From: Halomontanus rarus
Lineage (GTDB): Archaea > Halobacteriota > Halobacteria > Halobacteriales > Natrialbaceae
Direction: 5' to 3' (one strand)
NCBI RefSeq assembly: GCF_029338335.1
Contig: NZ_CP119796.1
DNA: 64,000 bases
In this document: positions 7,502-16,860 of the stretch, in pieces
Layout: each line of letters opens with the position of its first letter
How positions within the stretch are numbered: position 1 is the stretch's first letter
Notes under the pieces: generated by a model
What the model was told of the DNA's origin: nothing
What the model saw: only the letters and a program-made list of their open reading frames with translations
Database searches by the model: none
Made by a program: the position numbers and the translations under genes

Positions 7502-8593
7502 TCAGAAGACCCCCATCGCTTCCAGTCGCTCCGGCAGGTACGTATCCGTCACGAAATCCAGGCCGCGAGAGGCCAGTGCCTGCTGTTCTGCCTTCTTCCC
7601 GATGTCGAGCTGTAACTCGATCTGTTCCTCCCAGTAGTCGGTCTGGAACCGCGGATCCTCGAGTTCGCTCTCGAGGGCGTTGACGTCCGAATCCGACAGT
7701 GGATCGGTCGGCAGGTCGTACTCGACGATGTCCGCGGGCTGGATGCCGATGTACTGTGCTTGGGGTGTCGCGAGGTACTCCGAGAGGTGGGCGGATTTGA
7801 TCGAGCCGTACGCGACGGAAGCGTAGATGCGATACGACCACGGGTCACCGTCGGCGAAGACCGTCACCGGAATCTCGAGTTCGTCGTGGAGCCGCTTCGT
7901 GATGCGTCGGGTCGCCCGTGCGGGCTGGCCCTTGAGGTGGACGATCAGGGCGCCGTACTCCTCGTCGAACCCGTTCTCGACGAGTCGATCGCGCATCCCG
8001 CCGGTCTCCACGCAGAGGATGAACTCGGCGTCGGAGTCCAGAAATTCGATCGTATCCGGGTTGTTGGGGATCTGGTAGCCACCTTCGCCGACGTCTTCCT
8101 GACAGTGGATCTCGCGTTCGCCTCTTCGGGTCTGTTCGCGAAGGAACAGCGGTCCCATGATCGTCGCCCCCGACTCCTCGGGGCGCATGTGGAAGTCCTC
8201 ACGGGTCGCCCCGGAGACGATCTCGAGGTCCTCGACCAGCTGGTTGGACTCGTCCTGATCGTTGAACTGGGCGTTCTCGTTGTCCCAGCTCTCCGAAAGG
8301 TAGTACAGCTCACGCAGGGTCGACGAGCGGTCTTGATCGAGTTGGTCCGCGAGGAACTCGATGGTGTAGACGGCCTTGAGGAGTTTGCGGGCGCCCCGGA
8401 CGGAGTTGGCCGAGCGGGTCGAGGTGCGGTCGCCGTAGACCCACACGTCGAGGTCCTCGTCGTACTCGATGTTGCTCTTCGTCCGCGTCGGGACGTCCAT
8501 GTGGGGGATCTCCCCCAGTTCGAACTGGTCGTAAAACTGTGCGGCGAGGTCGATCAGTTGCTCGCGGGCCTGTTGTTCGTTGTCTGCGCTCAT
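7502..8593 (-). CDS. top6A: DNA topoisomerase VI subunit A
   Basis: This is the DNA-cleaving subunit of the archaeal type IIB topoisomerase, related to Spo11. The 363-residue protein carries the winged-helix catalytic block STLRELYYLSESW, where Tyr98 is the expected nucleophile. The TOPRIM domain follows, with ILCVETGGM near 200 and the acidic Mg site FADGDPWSYRIY near 250. The ATG at 8591-8593 overlaps the top6B stop (TGA 8590-8592), so A and B are coupled. Top6A is downstream in the operon. Length and motifs are normal. Confidence 0.97.
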   Translation of the reverse strand: MSADNEQQAREQLIDLAAQFYDQFELGEIPHMDVPTRTKSNIEYDEDLDVWVYGDRTSTRSANSVRGARKLLKAVYTIEFLADQLDQDRSSTLRELYYLSESWDNENAQFNDQDESNQLVEDLEIVSGATREDFHMRPEESGATIMGPLFLREQTRRGEREIHCQEDVGEGGYQIPNNPDTIEFLDSDAEFILCVETGGMRDRLVENGFDEEYGALIVHLKGQPARATRRITKRLHDELEIPVTVFADGDPWSYRIYASVAYGSIKSAHLSEYLATPQAQYIGIQPADIVEYDLPTDPLSDSDVNALESELEDPRFQTDYWEEQIELQLDIGKKAEQQALASRGLDFVTDTYLPERLEAMGVF

Positions 8594-11079
8594 TGGTTTG
8601 TGCCTGTGTCCGTATCGGTAACCGTCAGTTTCTCCGCTTCGACACCGTCGACGTCGATGTCGAAGGCGGCGTCGGTCGACACCTCGTAGGTCAGTACTGC
8701 TTCGTCACCGCTCGAGACGTCCGCGTTCCACTTGACGAACCACTCGCCGTCCATCTCGACGACGGTCGCGCCGTCCGAGAGGTTCGAGGGCTCGGCGGTG
8801 ACGATGTCGGTTACCGCGAGGGACTCCTTGGTCCCGGAGTGGTTCTCGACGACCACTTCGACGGACTGGCCGTCGCCGTTTTCCTCGAGGCGGCGCTCGA
8901 CGAGGACGTTGTTCATGATGCGGGCGATGGCGTCGTCGATCTCGGGTTCGTTCCGTCCGGTAACCTCGGCGACCTTCGTCGCCATCTCCGGGAGGATCTT
9001 TCCGAGGACGTTCTGTTTCTTCCGCCGTTTTTGCATCGATCGGCGCTTGTTGAGGTAGCTCTTGAGGTCGCGCGCCGCTTCGCGAATCGCGAGTTCGATC
9101 TCGTCTTCAATCTCGGGGACGTTGGCGACGGCGTCCTTGGATTCGCTGGTGAAGGGAACGTTCGTCGAGGCGATGTGGATCATGATGACGACGGGGCCGT
9201 TGGGGACGCCGCTACCCCCCGGCTGGTCGAGCCCGTAGTTGCGCCAGCCGATCGACTTCACGACGTCCGTCGTCGCGCACGCCCCACGCTGGTAGACCAG
9301 CGGGACGCGGTTGGCAAAGCGCATCACGTTCGCGCTGCCCTCGGCCTCTAAGTCGCCGCCGTAGGCGATGCCGGCTTCGACGATGAACGGGTCGCCGCCC
9401 GAGACGTCCGCGTCGCGGGTCGCGGCGGCGTAGAAGTCGGCGTCGAACTCCTTCTTGAGGCCGGCTTCGATGAGTTCGTCGGAGATGGGCGAGAGACACC
9501 GCGTCGGCGGGGCCATGATGTCGGTCGCGCGCATCCCGTCGACGAGTTCGCTCGTCGCGTCGCGGTCGCCCGAGAGCTCTCGCACCAGCGGCGGGTCGTC
9601 GGGAACCGTGACCATGACCGACCAGATCGCGTCGACGACGTTCTCTCGAGCGGTGTCGCCGAACGCGACGTCGTCGTACTCCTCGGTCAACTCGGCCGCG
9701 CGGTCGACGAACTCGACGAGCGTCTTGTGGGTGAGTCGGTGGCGTGTGTCCTCGCTGTCCTCGAACTTACCCGCGAGGCGAACGGCGAAGGCGTGGACCA
9801 CCTCGTCGTCCTTGCGGGTGCTCGTCGCGCCGTCTGCCAGTTCGTAGAGGTCGCTGACGAGTCGGGAGTGGTCGTCGGGGTCCGCGTCGGTTTCGTCCGT
9901 CGACTTCTCGTCTTCGTCCTCCAAGGCGAGACCCGCGAGTTCGCCCCAGGCGGCCTCGGCCGCGTTCTCCCGGACCGTCTCGCCGAAGGTCGTTCCGTGT
10001 TCGTCCTCGGCCGCGTCGGCGCTCGAGTCGACGATCGCGAGCAGTTCGTGGTGGGCGACGCGGTCGCTGTCGGCGACGGCGTCGGCGATGGCGGTGGCGA
10101 AGGCCTCGGTCGCCGTCGCGCCCTTGTTGACGGTCGCGTCCGTGACGGCGGCGGCGACGTCCGCGGATTCGTGCGGTCCGGGCGGCGTCCAGGCCATCTC
10201 GCGGCCGTAGTGGCGGTCGCGGAACTCGTCGATGACCGACTCGGCGGTCTTCTTCCCGACGCGGGTGAACTCCTCCTGGAGGAACCCGGAGACGGAGTGG
10301 GAGTCGGTCGCGTTCAACATCTTGATCACGGTTCCGAGTTCGACCCCGTGGGGGTGGGGTCGGATCTCCTCGGTCTCCTCTGGGAGCTGGTCCGTCGCGC
10401 GCTCGAACTTGAAGTGAGCTTGTGGCTCTCGCAACTCGAGTCGCGCGTGGGGATTGACGACCGCCGTGTGCTTAATGTAGTCGTGGAGCTGCTGGCGGGC
10501 GCGCATGTTCCCCTCCATCTCGAGTTCGATTCGCGTCCCGTGGGGGCGGTCCCAGGTGGTCGTGCGATCGACGCTGATCTCGGGTTCGTTCTCGTCGGTG
10601 TCGATGATCAGTTCGAAGTACTGAGCCTCGCTCGAACCCTGGGTTCGACTGGTGATCTTGGCGGGTTTCCCGCTGGTGAGCTGGGAGTAGAGGACGGCGG
10701 CCGAGATCCCGATCCCCTGCTGGCCGCGGCTCTGTTCGCGTTTGTGAAAGCGCGAGCCGTACAGCAGTTTCCCGAAGACTTTCGGAAGCGATTCTTTGGT
10801 CAGTCCCGGGCCGTTGTCCTCGACGATCAGTTTGTAGTAGTCGCCCGACTCCTCGATTTCGACGTAGATATCCGGGAGGATTCCCGACTCTTCGGCGGCG
10901 TCTAAGGCGTTGTCGACGGCTTCTTTGACGGCCGTGACTAGACCTCGAGCACCACTGTCGAAGCCGAGCATGTGCTTGTTCTTCTCGAAGAACTCGGCGA
11001 TGGAGATCGCCCGCTGGTTTTCAGCGAGCTCTTCGGCGATCCCCGCTTCGTCGCCGAGTGTCGACTGGAACGCGGTCAT
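8590..11079 (-). CDS. top6B: DNA topoisomerase VI subunit B
   Basis: This is the GHKL ATPase subunit of topoisomerase VI. Motifs are VKEAVDNALDAAEESG (about 47-62, the Mg/ATP Asn-Asp), VEDNGPGLTKESLPKVFGKLL (about 90-110) and the glycine-rich lid GQQGIGISAAVLYSQL. The transducer and C-terminal domains follow. The protein has 829 residues, longer than the roughly 530-630 of studied Sulfolobus and Methanosarcina proteins. The extra length lies mainly in two acidic Ala/Glu-rich blocks near residues 300-490 (for example TVNKGATATEAFATAIADAV and TFGETVRENAAEAAWGELAG). The gene is divergent from gyrB. Confidence 0.96.
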   Translation of the reverse strand: MTAFQSTLGDEAGIAEELAENQRAISIAEFFEKNKHMLGFDSGARGLVTAVKEAVDNALDAAEESGILPDIYVEIEESGDYYKLIVEDNGPGLTKESLPKVFGKLLYGSRFHKREQSRGQQGIGISAAVLYSQLTSGKPAKITSRTQGSSEAQYFELIIDTDENEPEISVDRTTTWDRPHGTRIELEMEGNMRARQQLHDYIKHTAVVNPHARLELREPQAHFKFERATDQLPEETEEIRPHPHGVELGTVIKMLNATDSHSVSGFLQEEFTRVGKKTAESVIDEFRDRHYGREMAWTPPGPHESADVAAAVTDATVNKGATATEAFATAIADAVADSDRVAHHELLAIVDSSADAAEDEHGTTFGETVRENAAEAAWGELAGLALEDEDEKSTDETDADPDDHSRLVSDLYELADGATSTRKDDEVVHAFAVRLAGKFEDSEDTRHRLTHKTLVEFVDRAAELTEEYDDVAFGDTARENVVDAIWSVMVTVPDDPPLVRELSGDRDATSELVDGMRATDIMAPPTRCLSPISDELIEAGLKKEFDADFYAAATRDADVSGGDPFIVEAGIAYGGDLEAEGSANVMRFANRVPLVYQRGACATTDVVKSIGWRNYGLDQPGGSGVPNGPVVIMIHIASTNVPFTSESKDAVANVPEIEDEIELAIREAARDLKSYLNKRRSMQKRRKKQNVLGKILPEMATKVAEVTGRNEPEIDDAIARIMNNVLVERRLEENGDGQSVEVVVENHSGTKESLAVTDIVTAEPSNLSDGATVVEMDGEWFVKWNADVSSGDEAVLTYEVSTDAAFDIDVDGVEAEKLTVTDTDTGTNQ

Positions 11080-11329
11080 CGTCTTCCTGTACTAGTGGGG
11101 AGGCTAAAAGGTGTGTGTTACCGGAGTGAAAGTGAATGCGAGGCGTGACCGGCAGTTCGACCACCGAGGTCGGAATCGCTGTCGATGCGTATTTGGGGGT
11201 TCGCTCGAGAGGTGATGAGAGACGAAACGAGTTCGTCGCGGTCGGCTCGTGTCGGCTATCGATCACTCGCGCTCGCGCGCGTACGTGAGTTTTATTAGTC
11301 ACCAACTGCTACCCGAAAGCAGGTTTCTC
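11080..11329. promoter_or_regulatory. Divergent promoter region of top6BA and gyrBA
   Basis: These 250 bp separate the starts of the two type II topoisomerase operons. On the plus strand TTTTATTA at 11290-11297 lies 33-40 bases before the gyrB ATG. On the minus strand CTTTTAGCC (about 11102-11110) lies 24-32 bases before the top6B ATG. Both fit archaeal TATA placement. An alternating CGCGCGCG-type run occurs near 11272-11281. Confidence 0.6.
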
Positions 11330-13246
11330 ATGTCACAGGAAAGCGAGTACGGCGCCGGACAAATTCAGGTCCTAGAGGGCCTGGAAGCCGTTCGAAAGCG
11401 TCCGGCGATGTACATCGGTTCTACGGATTCTCGAGGGCTCCACCATCTCGTCTACGAAGTGGTGGACAACTCGATCGACGAGGCACTCGCCGGCCACTGC
11501 GACGACATCACCGTCACCATCCACGACGACGGTGCGGTGTCCGTCGCCGACGACGGCCGCGGCATCCCCGTCGACACCCACGAAGAGTACGATCGCCCCG
11601 CCCTCGAGGTCATTCTGACGGTTCTTCACGCCGGCGGGAAGTTCGACAACAAGTCCTACCAGGTCTCCGGTGGCCTCCACGGCGTCGGCGTCTCGGTCGT
11701 CAACGCTCTCTCCGGTCGCCTCGAGGTCGAGGTCAAACGCGACGGTGGCGTCTTCCACCACGCCTTCGAGGCCGGCGAACCCCAGGGCGATATGGAGCGG
11801 GTTCGCGACCTCGAGAGCGGCGAAGATACCGGCACGCAGATCACGTTCTGGCCGGACGCGGACATCTTCGAGACCGGCGAGTTTTCGTTCTCGACGCTCT
11901 CGAATCGCCTGCGTGAACTGGCATTCCTCAACTCGGGCGTCCGGATCACCCTCCGCGACGAGCGCGAGGAAGGTGCCGAGGAGACCTACGAGTACCAGGG
12001 CGGCATCCGCGAGTTCGTCGAGTACTTGAACGAGACGCGCTCGGCGATGCACGAGGAGATCATCTACTTCGAGGGCGAGGAAGAAAACATCCAGGTCGAA
12101 GTCGCGATGCAGGCCACCCAGGAACTGCAGGGCTCGATCCACGCCTTCGCGAACAACATCAACACCCGCGAGGGCGGGACTCATTTGACGGGGTTCAAGA
12201 CCGCGCTCACCCGCGTGGTCAACGATTACGCCAACGAGAACGACCTCCTCTCGGACATCGAGGAGAACCTCAAAGGCGAGGACATCCGCGAGGGGCTCAC
12301 CGCGGTCATCTCGATCAAACACCCCGATCCCCAGTTCGAAGGCCAGACCAAGACGAAACTCGGTAACAGCGAGGTTCGAGGTATCGTCGAGGGGTCGATG
12401 CACGACGGGCTCGGAACCTACTTCGAGGAACACCCCGACACGGCCCAAGCCATCGTGATGAAAGCCGTCGAGGCCGCCAAGGCGCGTAAGGCGGCCAAGA
12501 AGGCGGAGGAATTGACGCGACGCAAGTCCGCGCTCGACTCGACGTCCTTGCCGGGAAAACTCGCGGACTGCCAGACTAAAGACCCCGACGACGCGGAACT
12601 GTTCATCGCGGAGGGTGACTCCGCCGGTGGCAGCGCAAAGCAGGCCCGAAATCCGGAGTTTCAGGCTATCCTTCCCATTCGTGGGAAGGTCCTCAACGTC
12701 GAGAAACACCGACTGGATCGGATCCTCGAAAACGATCAGATTCGGAACATCATCACGGCGATCGGCGCCGGGATCGGCGACGAGTTCGACATCGAGGACG
12801 TCCGCTACAAGAAGATCATCATGGCGACCGACGCCGACGTCGACGGGGCACACATTCGTACGCTGCTCCTGACGTTCTTCTACCGGCACATGCGCCCGCT
12901 GCTCGAGGGTGGGTACGTCTACGCGACCCAGCCGCCACTCTACCGCATTCGATACCGCGGAAACACCTACGACGCGATGACCGAGGCCGGACGCGACGAG
13001 ATCGTCGCCGAGAAGTGCGACGGGAACCCGTCGCAGATCCAGCGGTTCAAGGGGCTGGGGGAGATGAACCCCCAGCAACTCTGGGACACAACGATGGATC
13101 CCGACAATCGCATCCTCAAGCAGATCACGATCGAGGACGCCGCGGCGGCGGACAAGATGTTCTCCGTGCTGATGGGAGACGCCGTCGAGCCGCGAAAGCA
13201 GTTCATCAAGGATCACGCTCCGGAGGCGGAGTGGGTCGACATCTGA
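11330..13246 (+). CDS. gyrB: DNA gyrase subunit B
   Basis: This is the ATPase subunit of DNA gyrase, which introduces negative supercoils and is the target of novobiocin in haloarchaea. The 638-residue protein starts MSQESEYGAGQIQVLEGLEAV. Motifs are EVVDNSIDEALAGHCD (ATP site), DDGRGIPVD, GGLHGVGVSVVNALS, the TOPRIM blocks EGDSAGGSAKQARN and ATDADVDGAHIRTLLL, and the C-terminal QRFKGLGEMNPQQLW. The frame is open for 27 codons upstream, but family similarity and the TATA-like box support ATG 11330. gyrA follows, with a short frame between. Confidence 0.97.
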   Translation: MSQESEYGAGQIQVLEGLEAVRKRPAMYIGSTDSRGLHHLVYEVVDNSIDEALAGHCDDITVTIHDDGAVSVADDGRGIPVDTHEEYDRPALEVILTVLHAGGKFDNKSYQVSGGLHGVGVSVVNALSGRLEVEVKRDGGVFHHAFEAGEPQGDMERVRDLESGEDTGTQITFWPDADIFETGEFSFSTLSNRLRELAFLNSGVRITLRDEREEGAEETYEYQGGIREFVEYLNETRSAMHEEIIYFEGEEENIQVEVAMQATQELQGSIHAFANNINTREGGTHLTGFKTALTRVVNDYANENDLLSDIEENLKGEDIREGLTAVISIKHPDPQFEGQTKTKLGNSEVRGIVEGSMHDGLGTYFEEHPDTAQAIVMKAVEAAKARKAAKKAEELTRRKSALDSTSLPGKLADCQTKDPDDAELFIAEGDSAGGSAKQARNPEFQAILPIRGKVLNVEKHRLDRILENDQIRNIITAIGAGIGDEFDIEDVRYKKIIMATDADVDGAHIRTLLLTFFYRHMRPLLEGGYVYATQPPLYRIRYRGNTYDAMTEAGRDEIVAEKCDGNPSQIQRFKGLGEMNPQQLWDTTMDPDNRILKQITIEDAAAADKMFSVLMGDAVEPRKQFIKDHAPEAEWVDI

Positions 13247-13257
13247 GAGAGAGAGAC

Positions 13258-13356
13258 ATGACCAACACACAGCCACGCGATCGACGAGTCCGACGAGTCG
13301 CCGCGAGCGGTAGCCGCGACCTCGGCATCGACCGCGACCTCGAGGTGAGCACATGA
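13258..13356 (+). CDS. Candidate 32-aa small protein between gyrB and gyrA
   Basis: An ATG 11 bases after the gyrB stop opens a frame of 32 codons (MTNTQPRDRRVRRVAASGSR...) whose TGA overlaps the gyrA ATG as ATGA. The peptide is basic at the front (RDRRVRRV) and acidic at the end (RDLGIDRDLEVST). No family is recognised and there is no strong Shine-Dalgarno. The arrangement would couple gyrA translation to gyrB. It may encode a functional microprotein, serve only as a coupling leader, or be chance. Confidence 0.45.
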   Translation: MTNTQPRDRRVRRVAASGSRDLGIDRDLEVST

Positions 13357-15884
13357 GTTCAGAAGTTCCCGATCCAACCGATATAGATGCGCAGGCGGTC
13401 GAACCCGTCCGCATCGAAGACGAGATGGAACAGTCGTACATCGACTACGCGATGAGCGTCATCGCGGGACGGGCCCTGCCGGACGTCCGGGACGGCCTGA
13501 AGCCGGTCCACCGGCGCATCCTCTACGCGATGCACGAAATGGGGATCACGTCGAACACGAGCCACCGAAAGTGCTCCTCGATCGTCGGCGAGACGATGGG
13601 TGACTACCACCCGCACGGGGACACCGCCATCTACGACGCGCTCGTACGGATGGCACAGGACTTCGCGATGCGGTATCCGCTGGTCGACAGCCAGGGGAAC
13701 TTCGGCTCGATGGACGGCGATCCGGCCGCGGCCATGCGGTACACGGAGGCCCGGATGGATTCGATCGCCGAGGAACTCCTCGAAGACCTCGAGAAGGACA
13801 CGGTCGACTTCTCGTCGAACTACGACGATCGTCTCCAGGAACCAGACGTCCTGCCGGCGGCGTTCCCGAACCTGCTCGTCAACGGCTCCTCGGGGATCGC
13901 GGTCGGGATGTCGACGAACATCCCGCCGCATAACCTGGGTGAAGTGATCGACGCGACGATCGCGCTCATCGAGGATCCCGAGATCACCGTCGAGGGTCTG
14001 ATGGAACACGTCAAGGGTCCCGATTTCCCGACCGGAGCGAACATCGTCGGCCGCGACGCCATCTACTCGGCGTACGCGACCGGTCGCGGACGGCTCCGCG
14101 TCCGTGCGGAGTTCGAGGTCGAGGAGTGGAAGACCGACCGCGAGCGCATCGTCATCACCGAACTCCCCTACCAGGCGAACAAGGCTCGCATGGTCGAGCG
14201 CATCGCCGAGGACGTCAACGACGGCGAGATCGAGGGCATCTCCGACCTGCGTGACGAGTCCGACCGTGACGGTGTCCGCGTCGTCGTCGAACTCAAACGC
14301 GGCGCCAACACGGAGGTCGTCAAGAACCGATTGCTCGAGAACCACCTCGAACGCACGTTCGGCGTCATCAACCTCGCGCTGGTCGACGGCCAGCCGCAAG
14401 TGCTCTCACTCAAGGAAACCCTAGAGGAGTACGTTTCCCACCGCCGCGAGGTCGTTCGCCGACGCAGCGAGTACGACCTGAACGAGGCCGAAGAACGGGC
14501 ACACATCTTGGAGGGGCGGCTCAGGGCCCTCGAGAACGTCGAGGACGTCGTCGAACTCATCCGCAACTCCGAGGACCGCTCGGCGGCGAAGACCGGCCTT
14601 CGTGAGGAGTTCGACTTCTCCGAGCGTCAGGCCGACCACATCGTCCGGATGCAACTGGGCAGTCTCACTTCCATGGAGTCCGCCGAGATCGAGGCGGAAT
14701 ACGAGGAGGTCCAGGCCGAGATCGAGTTCCTCGAAGAGATTCTGGGGAGCGAAGAGCGCTTGCTCGAGGTCATCACCGACGAACTCCGGGAGATCAAAGA
14801 CGAGTACGCCGACGACCGTCGGACCTCGATCGTCGAGGACCACGGGACGGTCACCCACGAGGACCTCATTCCGGAGGAGGACGTCTTCGTCGTCATGACC
14901 GAAGACGACTACGTCAAGCGGATGCCGATCGACTCGTTCGATCCCCAGCGTCGCGGCGGCAAGGGGATCATCGGCGCCGACGTCAAGGAGGACGATCGTG
15001 TCGCGACGGTGTTCCGGGCGAACACCCACGATTACCTGCTTTGCTTTACGAACCACGGGCAGGTATACCGGCTCAAGACCTACGAAATCCCGGAGATGAG
15101 CCGCACGGCTCGCGGCAAGTCCGCGGTCAACATCCTCGACCTCGATCCGGGCGAGAACATCACGGCCATCGTCGACACCGACGCCTTCGAGGACGAGGAG
15201 TACGTGACGATGGCCACCCGCGACGGCTACGTCAAGCGCACCGCCGGCGAGGAGTTCGACAATATCCTCTCGACGGGGATCATCGCCGCCAGTCTGGAGG
15301 AGGGTGACGAACTCGTCGACGTCGAGGTCACCGACGGGACGAAAGACATCGTCGTCGCCACCGAAGGCGGGATGACGATCCGGTTCGACGAGGACGAAGT
15401 CCGATCGATGGGGCGCAACGCTCGCGGCGTCGGCGGAATCAAACTCGAGGACGGTGACGCGGTCGCCGGGTTGGTCGCGACCGACGAAGGCGACGAGAGC
15501 GCACTGTTGACGGTGACGCGAAACGGCTACGGGAAGCGGACGCTGCTCTCGGAGTACCGCACGCAGTCGCGGTACGGCAAAGGGTTGATCGATATCAAGA
15601 CCAACGACCGGAACGGACCGGTGACGGCGGTCAAGGCCGTCACCGAGGACGATCACCTCGTCATCATGAGCGAGGATGGCCAGATCATGCGCACTCGAGC
15701 GGGCGAGATCTCGACTGTGGGGCGCAATACGATGGGTGTAACGGTTATGGACGTCGTGGCCGACGATGCGGTCGCGAGCGTCGACGTGATTCCGGGGTCG
15801 TCGCTGGGGTCGAAGGGTGACCTCGAACTCGACGCCAAGAACGAAACCGAAACCCCGACCGCGAGTGAGGAAGACAGCGAGTAG
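13353..15884 (+). CDS. gyrA: DNA gyrase subunit A
   Basis: This is the DNA-cleaving subunit of gyrase, 843 residues. The catalytic tyrosine is Tyr130 in DPAAAMRYTEARM. The quinolone-resistance-determining loop reads HPHGDTAIYDALVRM (Thr91 and Asp95 where E. coli has Ser83 and Asp87). The GyrA box QRRGGKG near residue 530 identifies a true gyrase rather than topoisomerase IV, and six beta-propeller blades follow. The last 40 residues are acidic (NETETPTASEEDSE). The start overlaps the upstream small frame by ATGA. Confidence 0.97.
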   Translation: MSSEVPDPTDIDAQAVEPVRIEDEMEQSYIDYAMSVIAGRALPDVRDGLKPVHRRILYAMHEMGITSNTSHRKCSSIVGETMGDYHPHGDTAIYDALVRMAQDFAMRYPLVDSQGNFGSMDGDPAAAMRYTEARMDSIAEELLEDLEKDTVDFSSNYDDRLQEPDVLPAAFPNLLVNGSSGIAVGMSTNIPPHNLGEVIDATIALIEDPEITVEGLMEHVKGPDFPTGANIVGRDAIYSAYATGRGRLRVRAEFEVEEWKTDRERIVITELPYQANKARMVERIAEDVNDGEIEGISDLRDESDRDGVRVVVELKRGANTEVVKNRLLENHLERTFGVINLALVDGQPQVLSLKETLEEYVSHRREVVRRRSEYDLNEAEERAHILEGRLRALENVEDVVELIRNSEDRSAAKTGLREEFDFSERQADHIVRMQLGSLTSMESAEIEAEYEEVQAEIEFLEEILGSEERLLEVITDELREIKDEYADDRRTSIVEDHGTVTHEDLIPEEDVFVVMTEDDYVKRMPIDSFDPQRRGGKGIIGADVKEDDRVATVFRANTHDYLLCFTNHGQVYRLKTYEIPEMSRTARGKSAVNILDLDPGENITAIVDTDAFEDEEYVTMATRDGYVKRTAGEEFDNILSTGIIAASLEEGDELVDVEVTDGTKDIVVATEGGMTIRFDEDEVRSMGRNARGVGGIKLEDGDAVAGLVATDEGDESALLTVTRNGYGKRTLLSEYRTQSRYGKGLIDIKTNDRNGPVTAVKAVTEDDHLVIMSEDGQIMRTRAGEISTVGRNTMGVTVMDVVADDAVASVDVIPGSSLGSKGDLELDAKNETETPTASEEDSE

Positions 15885-16077
15885 CGAGGCCGTCGACGAG
15901 TAGCGAACGCGCTTTCGCCGACTCGAATCGTGAATTGCCGGTCGGATCGGAACGTATCGAAATCAAAGCCGGCACTGAGACGACGTTTGTGCCGAAATCG
16001 AGCGAAGAGAATTCTGGTGAGAGTGTCGGCGAGAGCGAGAGTGTGGGTGTCGGCGTAAGGCCGACGACCGTGACGTC

Positions 16078-16611
16078 TCAGTGCTCGGGTTCTTCCGCGG
16101 GCGCGACCATCTCGTCGATCTGGAGGATGAGGATGTTGTTCGTGTCGTCTTTCCCGTCGAGCGTGCCGTCGATCCGGAGTTTCGACAGCGGCGTCGGGCC
16201 GACGGTCACCGAGTCGCCCTCGTGAATGTCGCCGATCGAACCCTGAGCGTGGACCTCCGCCCGACAGAGTTCGGGGTGGTGGACACTCGAGAGGTCGATC
16301 TCTTCGACGATGATGTCAGTCACTTCTTCGCCTTCGTGTTTGATCGGGACCGAGGCTGGCTCGTCCATCTGCTGGATTTCGAGTGCCTCGTAGGCGGCTG
16401 CGGTCGGCTTGTAGCCGCCTTTGGGGCCGGGAACGCCCTCGACGAGCTGGAGGGCTTTGAGACTCTGCATCTGGTTGCGGATGGTGCCGGGATTGCGGTC
16501 GACCTGTTCGGCGATGTCTTCGCCTTTGATCGCGTCTTCGGTTTCTTTGTGCAGGTTCGTGAGTGCACGCAATATCTTCTTCTGACTAGGTGTGAGTTCG
16601 ATTGATGACAT
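16078..16611 (-). CDS. Rrf2-like winged-helix regulator with C-terminal beta domain
   Basis: The 177-residue protein begins MSSIELTPSQKKILRALTNLHKETEDAIKGEDIAEQVDRNPGTIRNQMQSL, a winged helix in the first 65 residues with a glycine-rich wing (VEGVPGPKGGYKPT). The rest (about 75-170) is rich in beta strands, with VTDIIVEEIDLSSVHHPELCRAEVHAQGSIGDIHEGDSVTVGP, and looks like a small sensing domain. Similar haloarchaeal proteins are labelled Rrf2 or HTH-type regulators. The two His and one Cys in HHPELC could bind metal, but that is a guess. The target is unknown. Confidence 0.72.
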   Translation of the reverse strand: MSSIELTPSQKKILRALTNLHKETEDAIKGEDIAEQVDRNPGTIRNQMQSLKALQLVEGVPGPKGGYKPTAAAYEALEIQQMDEPASVPIKHEGEEVTDIIVEEIDLSSVHHPELCRAEVHAQGSIGDIHEGDSVTVGPTPLSKLRIDGTLDGKDDTNNILILQIDEMVAPAEEPEH

Positions 16612-16860
16612 GGGGAATCCTTCGTAGTAGATTTCCTTAAATGCGAGGGTTAGCCGACGATGTCCTTCGATTTGATCATTTGTCGTCGTCGTGGTAAGCG
16701 TTTCTTTTCGGTTGTCAGTCGATAGTCGCTCTCCCGGTTCGGTTTTGACGACCGACCGAACGACGGTTCTCTTTCTCGATGCGACCGCTGGACACGAATA
16801 CGAGGGGCCGTGGACGGGCGTGGTAGTGTCGAATCGGGAACGCGTCGTTGTACGTCTCGG

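Noticed and set aside
9727..10905. Plus-strand frame of 392 codons inside top6B
   Set aside because: It is an antisense frame in a high-GC gene. The composition (Val/Gly/Arg/Leu) is a shadow of acidic codons and no family motif is seen.
11372..13441. Minus-strand frame of 689 codons across gyrB
   Set aside because: Antisense of a certain gyrB gene, with no motif of its own. Long antisense frames are common here because stops are rare in GC-rich DNA.
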